The translations under genes were made by a program, and so were the position numbers. Shown here piece by piece: positions 43,720 through 53,530 of a stretch of DNA of 64,000 nt. Numbering within the stretch: the first letter of the stretch is position 1; each line of letters starts with the position of its first letter. The notes under the pieces are model-generated. The model made no database searches, was not told the DNA's origin, and worked only from the letters and a program-made list of their open reading frames with translations. This stretch comes from JAMLHH01 sp037189845 (lineage in GTDB: Bacteria > Bacteroidota > Bacteroidia > Chitinophagales > JADIYW01): positions 248,001-312,000 of the forward strand of contig JBBCIS010000001.1 in assembly GCA_037189845.1 (NCBI GenBank), written 5' to 3'.

Positions 43720-45424
43720 TATAGATTGGTGGGTACTCTGTCTGACCATTAGCGGAATCGTGCTCTACGGACTATATAAAAGCCGTGGTCAGAAAAATCT
43801 GCAGGGATATCTGCTCGCAGACAAGCAATTGCCCTGGTATCATGTCTGCCTTTCGGTGATGGCGACTCAGGCGAGTGCTATTACTTTTCTTTCAGCACCC
43901 GGACAGGCTTACAGAGACGGGATGGGTTTCGTTCAGTTTTATCTGGGACTGCCGCTGGCGATGATAGTGCTGTGCGTGGCATTTATTCCCATCTATCACA
44001 AGATGAGTGTATTCACTGCTTATGAGTATCTCGAAAAAAGATTTGATGTTAAAACCCGTACGCTGACAGCGATTTTATTCCTGATACAGCGTGGACTTTC
44101 TACAGGGATTACGATATATGCACCCTCATTGGTACTTTCACACATTCTTGGCATTGATATCAACTATGCTATAGGTGTGATAGGGCTGCTCGTCATCATT
44201 TATACCGTATATGGCGGCACCAAAGCAGTCTCCTATACACAGATGATACAGATGGCGATTATTTTTTCCGGTTTGTTCATAGCAGCATCCATGATATTGT
44301 CCATGCTGCCTGACCATATCGGACTGATTCAATCCATGAAGATAGCAGGAGCTACCGGAAGGATGAATGTGATGAACTTCGACTGGGATTTCAGCAATAA
44401 ATACACACTCTGGTCAGGATTGATAGGCGGATTTTTTCTGCAACTATCTTATTTTGGTACAGACCAGTCACAGGTAGGGAGATACCTGACAGGAAGTTCA
44501 GTCTCCGAAAGCAGACTAGGTTTACTGATGAATGGTCTGGTTAAAATTCCTATGCAGTTTTTCATTCTGTTTATCGGAATATTGGTTTTTGTATTTTATG
44601 AAACACATCCGGCACCGGTGAATTTTAACAGAGCTGTAGTTCAGAAAGCCGAACAAAAAGCAAATCCGGCAGAATTCGGACAATATATGCAGGATTATGA
44701 GGCTGCGCAGACGTTGAAACAATCTTTGGCTATTGCTTTTGCAGATGCGATAGAATCCGGGAATATTGCAGCCATTTCTCAAACCAAAGCCGATTATCTT
44801 GAGCAGTATGCATCTGCTCAAGATCAGAGAAATCTCACTAACGAATACCTGAAAAAACTGGATAATAAGCTTGACTTTAATGACTCCAATTACGTCTTTC
44901 TCAATTTTGTGACAGAGCATCTGCCTATGGGATTAGTGGGCTTGCTGATAGCAATTATCTTTCTCGCTTCTATGGGTTCTACTGCTTCCGGGCTCAATTC
45001 GCTCGCATCTACATCAGTAGTAGATATTTATAAAAGATGGCTTTCCGGAACAAATACTGACCGCAAAGATTTGAATGTTTCCCGCTGGATGACTCTTTTC
45101 TGGGGAGTATTCTGTGTCGTAGTTGCATTGAATGCCTCCCGTTTGGGCAATCTTCTCGAAGCCGTAAATATTTTGGGCTCACTTTTTTATGGAACTATCT
45201 TAGGCATATTTCTGACCGCATTTTTTATTAAAAAAGTCAGTGGCAGTCAGGTTTTCATTGCTGCTGTCATCGGCGAAATCATTGTTGTTTATTGCTATCA
45301 TTTTAAAATTGTAGAATACCTCTGGCTTAATGTGGTAGGTTGTGTTGCTGTGATGTTCATCGCCTGGTTATTGTCGATTCTAAAAAATAAAAATCTGATG
45401 TTTAAAGGTCATTTCCCTGAGTAA
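43712..45424 (+). CDS. Sodium:solute symporter (SSS family)
   Basis: This 570-residue polytopic protein with about 13 hydrophobic segments belongs to the SSS family (Na+-coupled uptake of sugars, amino acids or sialic acid). Family features include VMATQASAITFLSAPGQAYR near residues 49-68, VYGGTKAVSYTQMIQM and SMGSTASGLNSLASTSVVDI. A hydrophilic insert of about 90 residues lies around positions 300-395. It overlaps the small membrane gene and lies downstream of the PIG-L deacetylase, suggesting uptake of a sugar released or deacetylated outside; this is inference. Confidence 0.9.
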   Translation: MSNIDWWVLCLTISGIVLYGLYKSRGQKNLQGYLLADKQLPWYHVCLSVMATQASAITFLSAPGQAYRDGMGFVQFYLGLPLAMIVLCVAFIPIYHKMSVFTAYEYLEKRFDVKTRTLTAILFLIQRGLSTGITIYAPSLVLSHILGIDINYAIGVIGLLVIIYTVYGGTKAVSYTQMIQMAIIFSGLFIAASMILSMLPDHIGLIQSMKIAGATGRMNVMNFDWDFSNKYTLWSGLIGGFFLQLSYFGTDQSQVGRYLTGSSVSESRLGLLMNGLVKIPMQFFILFIGILVFVFYETHPAPVNFNRAVVQKAEQKANPAEFGQYMQDYEAAQTLKQSLAIAFADAIESGNIAAISQTKADYLEQYASAQDQRNLTNEYLKKLDNKLDFNDSNYVFLNFVTEHLPMGLVGLLIAIIFLASMGSTASGLNSLASTSVVDIYKRWLSGTNTDRKDLNVSRWMTLFWGVFCVVVALNASRLGNLLEAVNILGSLFYGTILGIFLTAFFIKKVSGSQVFIAAVIGEIIVVYCYHFKIVEYLWLNVVGCVAVMFIAWLLSILKNKNLMFKGHFPE

Positions 45425-45460
45425 CCGATAGCAGAATAACAGTATCTTAGCTTTCATTTC

Positions 45461-45550
45461 TGAGCACTTCTCGCCGCCGCGGGACAGGTGCTCATTGAGA
45501 CTTCGCTCCATTACACTACAGATAATTTTTCATTCTATCCTTGTATGAGC
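45461..45550 (-). repeat. Dispersed structured intergenic element, copy 5
   Basis: On the minus strand: ACAAGGATAGAATGAAAAAT, then CTGTAGTGTAATGGAGCGAA, GTCTCAATGAGCACCTGTCC and a GC-rich CGCGGCGGCG. It shares the GGATAGA and AATGGAGCGAA cores with other copies. It lies between the symporter end and the convergent terminator. Confidence 0.5.
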
Positions 45551-45583
45551 AGAGTTTCTATGCGAAACTCATAATAAAAGTAA

Positions 45584-45611
45584 AGCCCCAACCGTATTTC
45601 AGGATGGGGCT
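45584..45611. terminator. Bidirectional terminator between symporter and TonB receptor
   Basis: AGCCCCA (45584-45590) pairs with TGGGGCT (45605-45611), with further CC/GG pairing inside. T-rich sequence follows on both strands (GTGACATTTT on plus, TTACTTTT on minus). It serves two convergent genes. Confidence 0.65.
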
Positions 45612-45635
45612 GTGACATTTTAATTGTATATCTGA

Positions 45636-48092
45636 TTAAAATTCAAAATCCAGTCTCAAAGAATAGGAAAGCGGTGCCTCTATTAATCCCGGACGAAGAG
45701 AATATTCTCTATTGGTAACATTATTCACGACAGCAGAAACTTTATACTTGTTTTTATCTTTTTTGAAGGTATACCCGGCTCTCAGGTCCAGGATGAAATC
45801 GCCTTTATGTTGTTTTTTAGGGTCTAAATCTTCCCAGTTACTTTTTAAACGGGAATCTCTATATGCTGTCAGCCCTCCGATAATAAATGTGAAGGCAGGG
45901 TCTATATTTTCCATAAAGCTGTAATATCTGGTGGATATTCCTATGTCAAACCCGTTAAAGTTCACATCCCAGGAGCCTGTAAACAGATGGCGGAACCTAT
46001 ATTTCAGGACATTATAATCTGTTACACTATTGCTCTGTGCAACATCCCAATCCTGATAGGTAGGAATAATGTAAGTGTAACCCAACATGACTGTGGTTGG
46101 AAATTTTTTAAACAATTTACCTTCTCCTTGAAGAGATGTTTCCAAACCTATAATCTGTGTATTACCTACATTCATAGATTGAAATGCTACTGCAAAAGGT
46201 GGAATGACCGCATCCGGATTTGGATTGAATTCCATCATATTAAAGTACCTGCTGAAAAATACTGCGACATCTGCAAATGCATTAAATTGACCAATTTTTA
46301 ATCCTTGTTTTACTCCAAATTCTGCACTCATTCCGGTTTCGGACTTCAAATCAGGATTAGGAACAATAGCTGCTGTAGAACCCAATGCTGTAGATATGAA
46401 TTTTTCGGCTATACTTGGAAATCTGTATCCTTGTCCAAATGATGCTCTGATAAAAGTATATTCTGCAGCCTGATAATTTAATCCGGCTCTTACTACAGGT
46501 TTAGTTTCGGATTTAGTACCGGTAATTTCATTGTTTTCCACTCTCGCTCCTAATGAAATGTTGAGCTTTTTAAAGAATTTCTTATCCAATTGAACAAAAG
46601 CTGCAAAATTTCTTCCTGTTAAATTATCCCCTCCTACAGTGCCATATAACGGAGCTCTCGCTTCTACAAAACTGGCAGTTCCTCCGGTCGTCAGTACCAA
46701 ATCGGCCTTATCCCACTTTTTCTGATACTGATATTCTCCGTAAAAGAAGTTTGAAAAATTACCCTGATCATTGGTGCTTTCGTTATTGGAATTATACCAT
46801 CTTGCTAATATCTTATGCTTATTTCCTTTTTCATCCTGATAGTTGAAGAATGGATCTACCGTCAGCCTGAAATGCTTATTCGTGGTAGGAGTGCCTGTAA
46901 AGTCAGATGGTATATATTTATTAATACCGTTGAAGCCGTTCCATAAAAAGAAGGTTCCGTTACTGCCATACTGAGCGTTTGTGTTGATACCAAAATTAAT
47001 TTTTTCACTGATTCGATATCTTGTATTTACATTTAAACGGCCTCTGTGCTCAAAACCGTTATACCTGTGATCCTGACTGGAAACTGCCTGCCCTCCAATC
47101 ACCAGGTCAAATTTTCCAAATTTTTGTCTGTGTCCTACAGTGATTCCGGTTTGATAGGGTCTTACTATTCTGGCGGGATCACGAAACTCATATTTGGAAA
47201 CTACATTTCCGCTTTCATCTATATAAGATAAATCATTTACCAATGCGAGATTTCCTTTTCCTGTTGCCGGACTTACTGTTTCATTGTAAAATTCTTCTGC
47301 ACTAAGATTCCACCAATCTCTTCTGTAACCATCTTTAGAGCTGGGTTGGGCATATTGTGTACCGAATAAGGAAATTTTAGTTACCGGTTCGTTTGTAGCA
47401 TAGGCTGTTCTGACATTGATAATACCATTCATAGCAGATGAGCCATACAATGCAGATGCTGCGCCTTTGATGATTTCTATCTGTCCTATATTTTCGAGGG
47501 GAATCGTATTCCAGTTGGCACCTCCGGCATCCGCCTGCAGCATAGGCATATCATCCAGTAAAATTAATACTCTTGATCCTGCTCCATATGAATAACCTGC
47601 GCCTCCACGAATATTTACTTGCCTGTCTACTATGACTACTCCCGGATTTCTTTCTACTGCCTTATCTATAGTGACCAGATTCTGGTTCTCTATAAACTCC
47701 GGTTTGATAACATCTAAAGATATTGTTTCCTCACCCAGCTTTTTTTCAAACCGGCTGCCTGAAACTACCGTTGTCGTGAGTATCGTAGATTCTTCGCTCA
47801 GCATGATATCTAATTCCTGTACGTTTCCTGCAACAACGTTGATATTTTTTTCCTGAGTGGTATACCCCAAATAGCTAAAAGACAGAGTTTGCTTTCCTTC
47901 AGGTACTTTTAACTCGTAATTTCCATTTACATCTGTTGTGATACCCAGTGTAGTGTTTTTAACAATAACTGTTGCGCCAATAAGTGGATCTTTTGAAGAA
48001 TCTGTTATTAATCCTTTAACAGTACCTTGCTGCGCATATACACATATAGGCATCCATGCGAAAATCAGTATGAACTGAATTGTTTTTTTCAT
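45636..48092 (-). CDS. TonB-dependent receptor, paralog 1
   Basis: This 818-residue outer-membrane receptor has a signal peptide (ILIFAWMPICVYAQ) and a carboxypeptidase-D-like domain (GLITDSSKDPLIGATVIVKN, then GYTTQEK). A plug region follows (VNIRGGAGYSYGAGSRVLIL, then LYGSSAMNGIINVRTAYA) and a beta-barrel ends in aromatic residues (LRLDFEF). It is a close paralog of the next receptor, differing by an insertion near residues 250-310 and many point changes. Ligand unknown; catecholate or metal substrates are possible. It has its own probable -7 box (48113-48120). Confidence 0.9.
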   Translation of the reverse strand: MKKTIQFILIFAWMPICVYAQQGTVKGLITDSSKDPLIGATVIVKNTTLGITTDVNGNYELKVPEGKQTLSFSYLGYTTQEKNINVVAGNVQELDIMLSEESTILTTTVVSGSRFEKKLGEETISLDVIKPEFIENQNLVTIDKAVERNPGVVIVDRQVNIRGGAGYSYGAGSRVLILLDDMPMLQADAGGANWNTIPLENIGQIEIIKGAASALYGSSAMNGIINVRTAYATNEPVTKISLFGTQYAQPSSKDGYRRDWWNLSAEEFYNETVSPATGKGNLALVNDLSYIDESGNVVSKYEFRDPARIVRPYQTGITVGHRQKFGKFDLVIGGQAVSSQDHRYNGFEHRGRLNVNTRYRISEKINFGINTNAQYGSNGTFFLWNGFNGINKYIPSDFTGTPTTNKHFRLTVDPFFNYQDEKGNKHKILARWYNSNNESTNDQGNFSNFFYGEYQYQKKWDKADLVLTTGGTASFVEARAPLYGTVGGDNLTGRNFAAFVQLDKKFFKKLNISLGARVENNEITGTKSETKPVVRAGLNYQAAEYTFIRASFGQGYRFPSIAEKFISTALGSTAAIVPNPDLKSETGMSAEFGVKQGLKIGQFNAFADVAVFFSRYFNMMEFNPNPDAVIPPFAVAFQSMNVGNTQIIGLETSLQGEGKLFKKFPTTVMLGYTYIIPTYQDWDVAQSNSVTDYNVLKYRFRHLFTGSWDVNFNGFDIGISTRYYSFMENIDPAFTFIIGGLTAYRDSRLKSNWEDLDPKKQHKGDFILDLRAGYTFKKDKNKYKVSAVVNNVTNREYSLRPGLIEAPLSYSLRLDFEF

Positions 48093-48112
48093 GATAATTC
48101 CGGTAGTTTTTA

Positions 48113-48120
48113 CAAAACTA
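48113..48120 (-). promoter_or_regulatory. Probable -7 box for TonB receptor 1
   Basis: On the minus strand TAGTTTTG matches TAnnTTTG, 20 bp before the ATG at 48092. It follows the terminator of the upstream receptor, so the gene is probably transcribed independently. Confidence 0.45.
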
Positions 48121-48206
48121 TACTAATTCTATATACTAAATAGGAATTAATATTGATTCTTACTATTGTTAATGATTCGGTAATGACAACTAATATAAGA
48201 ACTGGA

Positions 48207-48235
48207 AATAAAAAAGGTCGCATTGCTGCGACCTT
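48207..48235 (-). terminator. Terminator of TonB receptor 2
   Basis: On the minus strand AAGGTCGC and GCGACCTT (48214-48221 with 48228-48235) form an 8-bp stem with a 6-nt loop, followed by TTTTTTATTTC. Confidence 0.75.
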
Positions 48236-48257
48236 ATAGTTGGAATTCTTTTAATTA

Positions 48258-50636
48258 TTAAAATTCGAAGTCTAATCTCAGCGTATATGACATCGGAGCT
48301 TCAACTAAGCCCGGACGCAAAGAGTAGTTTTTGTTTGTAACGTTTTTGAAGATACCGGAGATTTTGTAGGTATTATTGTTTTTACCTTTGATAGTGTAAC
48401 CTGCTCTTAAGTCTAAGATAAAGTCTCCTTTGTAACCACCTGGTTTAGAACCATCAAAGTCGTCTTTTTGTCTGGATTCTCTATAATCTGAGAGTCCCGG
48501 AACAATGATAGTAAATGCATTATCCACGTTTTCCATAAAGCTGAAATATCTTGCAGATACACCGAAATCTACTCCTCTGAAATTAACATCCCATGATCCT
48601 GTGAATGTATGGCGGAATCTGTATTTCAATACATTGTAATCACTCACACTCGTAGCAGATGCTTCTTCTTCCCAGTCAAGATAAGTAGGAATGATGTATG
48701 TATATCCTAACATCGCTGTAGTCGGGAATTTTTTGAACAATTTGCCCTCACCCTGTACAGACGTCTCAATACCGATGATTTGGGTATTTCCTACGTTTTG
48801 AGATTGGAATGCTACGATAAATGGTGGCTGTACCGCATCAGCATTTGGATTGAACTCCATCATGTTGTAGTATCTGGTGAAGAAACCGGCAACGTCAACA
48901 AATGCATTGAATTTACCGATTTTAATACCTTGTTTGATACCTAATTCAGCACTGATCCCGGTTTCTGATGTCAAATCCAGATTTTGAACAATTGCAGCAG
49001 TAGTTCCCAAAGCTGTAGAGATGTATTTCTCTGCAATAGTCGGGAACCTGTAACCTTGTCCGAATGAGGCTCTGAGATAAGTGTATTCAGCAGCCTGATA
49101 GTTCAAACCAGCTCTGAATACCGGTTTTGTTTCTGCAGGAGTTTCTGTGATTTCGAAATTCTCTAAACGTGCACCTACCGATACATTGAGTTTGTTGAAG
49201 AATTTCTTGTCTAACTGTACGAAAGCAGCAAAGTTTCTTCCGCTTAGATTGCCTCCGCTTGATGTGGTTGCATATAATGGAGCTTCTACTGTTACATAGC
49301 TACCTGTAGCTCCTGTTGTCAAGGTCAGATTAGCTTTATCCCATCTTTTTTGATATTGGTATTCTCCGTAAAAAAAGTTGGAAAAGTTACCCTGATCATT
49401 GGTATTGTGATTGTCAACTTTATACCAACGAGCTAAGATTTTGTGCTTATTTCCTTTATCATCCTGAAAATTGAAGAAAGGATCTATCGTAAGTCTGAAA
49501 GCGCCTGTAGTAGTAGGTTCTCCCGTCAATGAAGCCGGTAAGAATCTGTCTACACCTTGATTTCCATTCCATAAGAAGAAAGATCCACTTTTTCCACCTT
49601 GTACGTTACCATTAAGACCGAAGTTGATTTTTTCACTCACTCTGTATCTTGTTTGAACACTCAAACGTCCTCTGTGTTCAAATCCTATATATTTATGGTC
49701 CTGTCCACTGGCAGCCTGTGCTCCGATAACTAAGTCGAACTTCCCGAATTTTTGTCTGTGGCCGAAAGAAACACCGGATTCATAAGGTCTTTGAAGATAT
49801 TTTGGATCCAGAAACTCATTGCGGCTTTTTAATTCTTCAGCAGACATATTCCACCAATCTAATTTATTTCCATCTTCATCTTTTGCTGTTGCATAACCAC
49901 CGCCCCAAACTGAAATCTTTGTTACAGGGTCTCCTGTAGCATATGCAGTTCTTACGTTGATGATACCATTCATTGCAGAGGAACCGTACAATGCAGAAGC
50001 CGCTCCTTTGATAATTTCAATCTGACCGATATTCTCTGTAGGAATAGATGACCAGTTCGGATATCCTGCATCTGCCTGTAGAATAGGTAAATCATCTAAT
50101 AACAATAATACTCTGGAGCCTGCGCCATAAGAGTAGCCTGCTCCACCACGGATATTTACCTGTCCGTCAATAACAGATACACCCGGATTTCTTTCTACTG
50201 CATTGTCAAGAGTGACCAGGTTCTGATTCTCAATGAATGATGGCTTAATAACATCTAAAGAAACAGTTTCTTCACCTAATTTCTTTTCAAATTTACTGGC
50301 AGAAACAACAGTAATGTCTAATAAAGAAACTTCTTCGCTCAAAAGAACTGAAAGTTCTTTAGTTTGTCCTGCCGCTACCGTGATAGATTCTTGTTTGGTT
50401 TCGTACCCTAAGTAAGAAAATACAAGAACGACTGTACCGCTATTTACGCTTAGTGAAAAATCTCCGTCAATTCCTGTAGAGATACCGTTAGTAGTCCCTT
50501 TCACTACAACGTTTACGCCAAAAAGTAATTCCTGACTAGCAGCATCTTTTACCACCCCTTTAATGGTAGCATTTTGTGCCAGCACTTGCGTGATTCCGCA
50601 CAAAAGCAGAAAAACAATTGTTGAAACTTTTTTCAT
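48258..50636 (-). CDS. TonB-dependent receptor, paralog 2
   Basis: This 792-residue paralog of the neighbouring receptor has a signal peptide (KVSTIVFLLLCGITQVLAQ) and a carboxypeptidase-D-like domain (GVVKDAASQELLFGVNVVVK). The plug (VNIRGGAGYSYGAGSRVLLL) and barrel end in LRLDFEF. Long stretches, such as SKFEKKLGEETVSLDVIKP and GQGYRFPTIAEKYISTALG, are near-identical to paralog 1, so the pair arose by tandem duplication. A near-consensus -7 box TATATTCG precedes it on the minus strand. The lipoprotein upstream may be a partner, but has its own terminator. Confidence 0.9.
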   Translation of the reverse strand: MKKVSTIVFLLLCGITQVLAQNATIKGVVKDAASQELLFGVNVVVKGTTNGISTGIDGDFSLSVNSGTVVLVFSYLGYETKQESITVAAGQTKELSVLLSEEVSLLDITVVSASKFEKKLGEETVSLDVIKPSFIENQNLVTLDNAVERNPGVSVIDGQVNIRGGAGYSYGAGSRVLLLLDDLPILQADAGYPNWSSIPTENIGQIEIIKGAASALYGSSAMNGIINVRTAYATGDPVTKISVWGGGYATAKDEDGNKLDWWNMSAEELKSRNEFLDPKYLQRPYESGVSFGHRQKFGKFDLVIGAQAASGQDHKYIGFEHRGRLSVQTRYRVSEKINFGLNGNVQGGKSGSFFLWNGNQGVDRFLPASLTGEPTTTGAFRLTIDPFFNFQDDKGNKHKILARWYKVDNHNTNDQGNFSNFFYGEYQYQKRWDKANLTLTTGATGSYVTVEAPLYATTSSGGNLSGRNFAAFVQLDKKFFNKLNVSVGARLENFEITETPAETKPVFRAGLNYQAAEYTYLRASFGQGYRFPTIAEKYISTALGTTAAIVQNLDLTSETGISAELGIKQGIKIGKFNAFVDVAGFFTRYYNMMEFNPNADAVQPPFIVAFQSQNVGNTQIIGIETSVQGEGKLFKKFPTTAMLGYTYIIPTYLDWEEEASATSVSDYNVLKYRFRHTFTGSWDVNFRGVDFGVSARYFSFMENVDNAFTIIVPGLSDYRESRQKDDFDGSKPGGYKGDFILDLRAGYTIKGKNNNTYKISGIFKNVTNKNYSLRPGLVEAPMSYTLRLDFEF

Positions 50637-50773
50637 TATAAAATGTTTGGTTATTGGTTCAGTTACGAATATATAGGATTTACCTATAAAAACATCTATG
50701 TGCAGTTCTTACTTATTTGATTTTTAGCAAAAAACGCAATGCTTTTCTCTTTTAGTAAAGTAGTTATAAACAA

Positions 50774-50804
50774 AAGAGGTAACATATCCACTATGTTACC
50801 TCTT
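50774..50804 (-). terminator. Terminator of the lipoprotein gene
   Basis: On the minus strand AAGAGGTAACATA and TATGTTACCTCTT form a perfect 13-bp stem with a 5-nt loop, followed by TTGTTT. It lies about 27 bp after the lipoprotein stop. Confidence 0.75.
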
Positions 50805-50830
50805 TATGATATTATATGAATTCTATGGAA

Positions 50831-51319
50831 TTACTGTTTTTTGAAAGTTTTTGCAGTTGTGATTCTTTGGTTTTTGATAGGGAATACTTTTTTCAAAGGT
50901 TCAGGTACATCTCCTGCTGCATTTTCAACATTAACACCTTCAAGAACAACAGTCAAATCTGTGTTATTTTTTAATGTGCCTTTTCCGGATTTGACATCAA
51001 TACCAGTCAAAGTGATTGATTCTGTAGAGAATGTTGGAGCTGTAAAACCATTAAAAGTAGCAGTTGAACCACTTACAGTTGCTGTGAAGCTAGTGTCTAA
51101 TTTTACGCTGAAAATAGAAATAGTATTATCTCCGGTATTGGTTACAGTCAATGTATCAGGTACATTCAGAAGACCTAGAATAGAATACTCTCCATGGTAA
51201 GTGCCTGCAAAATCAACTTTTTCATCATCTGGCTCATCTTTACCACATGAAGTGATTCCTGCTGTAATTCCTAATGCTAAAAAAGCAAGTGCAAAAAATT
51301 TTGTTTTCATTGTTTTCAT
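50831..51319 (-). CDS. Small lipoprotein of unknown function
   Basis: This 162-residue protein has a signal peptide and lipobox (FFALAFLALGITAGITSCGK; Cys at about residue 25), so it is a lipoprotein. After an acidic spacer (GKDEPDDEKVD) the mature part is beta-rich and repeats Thr/Val-rich strands such as DTLTVTNTGDNTISIFSVKL and STESITLTGIDVKSGKGTLK. A second ATG at 51310 is equally possible. The function is unknown. It lies between the TonB pair and the Mpo1 gene, with its own promoter and terminator. Confidence 0.75.
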   Translation of the reverse strand: MKTMKTKFFALAFLALGITAGITSCGKDEPDDEKVDFAGTYHGEYSILGLLNVPDTLTVTNTGDNTISIFSVKLDTSFTATVSGSTATFNGFTAPTFSTESITLTGIDVKSGKGTLKNNTDLTVVLEGVNVENAAGDVPEPLKKVFPIKNQRITTAKTFKKQ

Positions 51320-51377
51320 TTTAGTGTTTTTGTTTAAAACGTTTCTGGATTTTGGTTATTGTTTTGTTTGAATTAAA

Positions 51378-51385
51378 CAAACATA
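51378..51385 (-). promoter_or_regulatory. Probable -7 box for the lipoprotein gene
   Basis: On the minus strand TATGTTTG fits TAnnTTTG exactly, with a TTG 16 bp upstream (slightly short spacing). It lies about 59 bp before the ATG. Confidence 0.55.
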
Positions 51386-51476
51386 CACATTTTGGTATTA
51401 TCAAGTTAGTAAGCATACATTTTTTTTAGTGTGCAAAAGTTATTTTAGCATATTTTTATGAAAATATTGAATAATT

Positions 51477-51950
51477 ATGAAATCGATTGAACAATGGTTG
51501 TCTGAATACGGGGAAAGTCATCAGAATGCTACTAATAAGCTAATTCATTGGTTTTGTGTACCTACTATATATTTCACAATTATTGGACTTTTGTATAGTA
51601 TTCCTGTAGAGTTCGGAACGATTGCATCTATAAAAATCAACATCGGATCCATCGTTGCAGTATTGGTATTTATTTATTATAGCTTACTTTCTATTAAGGT
51701 GGCGCTCGGCATGCTTCTGTTTACAATAGGTTGTCTGGGATTATCCGAATTTATCTTTCAGACTACCGGCGGAAGTTTAGGTTTGGCCATTACTTGTCTG
51801 ATATTATTTGTGCTTTCATGGATATTACAGTTCTATGGTCATCACGTAGAGGGTAAAAAGCCTTCTTTTATTAAAGATTTACAATACTTAATGATTGGCC
51901 CGGCATGGGTTATTTCATTTTTCTATAAAAAATTAGGTGTTCAATTATAA
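51477..51950 (+). CDS. Mpo1-like (DUF962) membrane dioxygenase
   Basis: This 157-residue protein has about four membrane helices and belongs to the Mpo1/YGL010w (DUF962) family. Yeast Mpo1 is an iron-dependent dioxygenase that shortens 2-hydroxy fatty acids in sphingoid-base breakdown. Conserved His residues are present: the N-terminal YGESHQNATNKLIHWFCVP and the C-terminal QFYGHHVEGKKPSFIKDLQ, followed by MIGPAW. It stops 19 bp before an ALDH3-like gene. Bacteroidota make sphingolipids, so a role in 2-hydroxy fatty-acid alpha-oxidation is plausible but not shown. Confidence 0.85.
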   Translation: MKSIEQWLSEYGESHQNATNKLIHWFCVPTIYFTIIGLLYSIPVEFGTIASIKINIGSIVAVLVFIYYSLLSIKVALGMLLFTIGCLGLSEFIFQTTGGSLGLAITCLILFVLSWILQFYGHHVEGKKPSFIKDLQYLMIGPAWVISFFYKKLGVQL

Positions 51951-51969
51951 ACATCCAAAACTTAAAACT

Positions 51970-53382
51970 ATGTCTACAGCTACTGCATCTTATCCTACAA
52001 CTGCTTTTGACGCAAAAGCGATTGTGCAACGTCAGAGAGATTTTTTCAATACCGGAAAAACAAAATCCGTTGACTTCAGAATTGAACAATTGAAAAAGCT
52101 CAGAAAAATCATTGTAGATAACGAAAGAGCTATCATAGATGCATTGCATGCAGATTTGAGAAAATCTGATCTGGAAGCTTATGCTACTGAGATAGGCGTA
52201 GTGTTGGTAGAACTGGATGATATGCTCAAAAATGTCAAATCCTGGTCAAAGCCACAGAGAGTCAAAACTCCTTTGTTTCACCAGTTAGCAACCAGCTGGA
52301 GATATCCTGAGCCTTATGGCGTTACATACATCATTGCCCCGTGGAATTATCCTTTCCAGTTGCTGATCGCTCCGCTGATAGGAGCGATAGGAGGTGGTAA
52401 TACTGCGATATTGAAACCGTCAGAGCTGTCTGAAAATACCTCTTTGCTCATACAAAAGCTGATTTCAGAAAACTTTGATGAGGGATATGTCAAAGTAGTG
52501 ATGGGCGCAGTAGAAGAAAGTAAAGCGATGCTCGAGCAACGTTTTGATTACGTGTTTTTTACAGGAGGTACTGAAATCGGCAGATATGTTTACACTGCTG
52601 CTGCAAGACATCTGACTCCGGTGACGTTGGAATTGGGTGGCAAAAGTCCTTGTATTGTAGATGAAGATATTCAGCTGACACATACTTCCAGAAGGATTCT
52701 GTGGGGCAAGTTTACCAATGCAGGTCAGACATGCGTGGCTCCGGATTATTTGCTGGTCAATAAAAAGATAAAATCTAAGTTGATTGACAAAATGAAAGAG
52801 CATCTGAAAGAGTTTTATGGAGAAGACCCTTCGAAAAGCTCTGATTTTGGTAGAATTATATCTGAAAGACACTTTGACAGAGTTTCGAGGATGATAGACT
52901 CCTCTAAAGTAATTGTCGGAGGTCAGACAGACAGAAGTGATAAATATATTGCGCCTACTTTACTGGAAGGAGTGAGCCTGAATGACAGAGTGATGCAGGA
53001 AGAGATTTTCGGTCCCGTATTGCCTGTGATAGAATATGATACGCTGGAAGATGCAATAGCTTATGTGAAGCAGTTCGAAAAACCATTGGCATTGTACATC
53101 TATTCTGAAAACTCCAATGTTCAGAGAAAAATCATGGACGAGCTGCCATTTGGAGGCGGATGTATCAATGAGTCCGTGATGCACGTAGGTCAGGGACATT
53201 TGCCGTTTGGTGGAGTAGGAGAGAGTGGATTGGGAGCATACCATGGCAAATCTTCTTTCGAAACTTTCTCCCATTACAAAAGTGTACTGAAAAAATCCAC
53301 TCTATCAGATATGGCTATCAAATATCCGCCGTATAAAAACAATATGGGGATTATCAAGAAGCTGATGGCTTGGTTGAGCTAA
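51970..53382 (+). CDS. Aldehyde dehydrogenase, class 3-like
   Basis: This is a NAD(P)-dependent aldehyde dehydrogenase of 470 residues, taking the ATG at 51970 (MSTATASYP) rather than 51937. It has IIAPWNYPFQLLI, KPSELSENTS, the catalytic Glu221 in LELGGKSPC and the catalytic Cys255 in NAGQTCVAPDY. GKFTNAGQTCVAPDY and the short length point to class 3 (fatty aldehyde) enzymes. In yeast, the ALDH3 enzyme Hfd1 oxidises sphingolipid-derived fatty aldehyde. Pairing with the Mpo1-like gene suggests a fatty-aldehyde substrate. Confidence 0.9.
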   Translation: MSTATASYPTTAFDAKAIVQRQRDFFNTGKTKSVDFRIEQLKKLRKIIVDNERAIIDALHADLRKSDLEAYATEIGVVLVELDDMLKNVKSWSKPQRVKTPLFHQLATSWRYPEPYGVTYIIAPWNYPFQLLIAPLIGAIGGGNTAILKPSELSENTSLLIQKLISENFDEGYVKVVMGAVEESKAMLEQRFDYVFFTGGTEIGRYVYTAAARHLTPVTLELGGKSPCIVDEDIQLTHTSRRILWGKFTNAGQTCVAPDYLLVNKKIKSKLIDKMKEHLKEFYGEDPSKSSDFGRIISERHFDRVSRMIDSSKVIVGGQTDRSDKYIAPTLLEGVSLNDRVMQEEIFGPVLPVIEYDTLEDAIAYVKQFEKPLALYIYSENSNVQRKIMDELPFGGGCINESVMHVGQGHLPFGGVGESGLGAYHGKSSFETFSHYKSVLKKSTLSDMAIKYPPYKNNMGIIKKLMAWLS

Positions 53383-53410
53383 TCGGGTAACAATTTCTGT
53401 AGATTTTATT

Positions 53411-53530
53411 GGGCGGTCCTTGCAGGCCATGCTATCACCTTGTATCTTTTATTTCCGGGCTTCGACTGCGCTCAGCCACCGGAAAATAAAAGGATACCGG
53501 CTCTATCATTACCGCTGCATACGCAGTGCC
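53411..53530 (-). repeat. Dispersed structured intergenic element, copy 6
   Basis: On the minus strand it begins CACTGCGTATGCAGCGGTAA, then TGATAGAGCCGGTATCC. A long hairpin with arms TTTTATTTTCCGG and CCGGAAATAAAAG follows, then ATACAAGGTGATAGCATGGC and CCGCCC. Its opening matches copy 1 (GCGTATGCAGCGGT). Confidence 0.62.
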
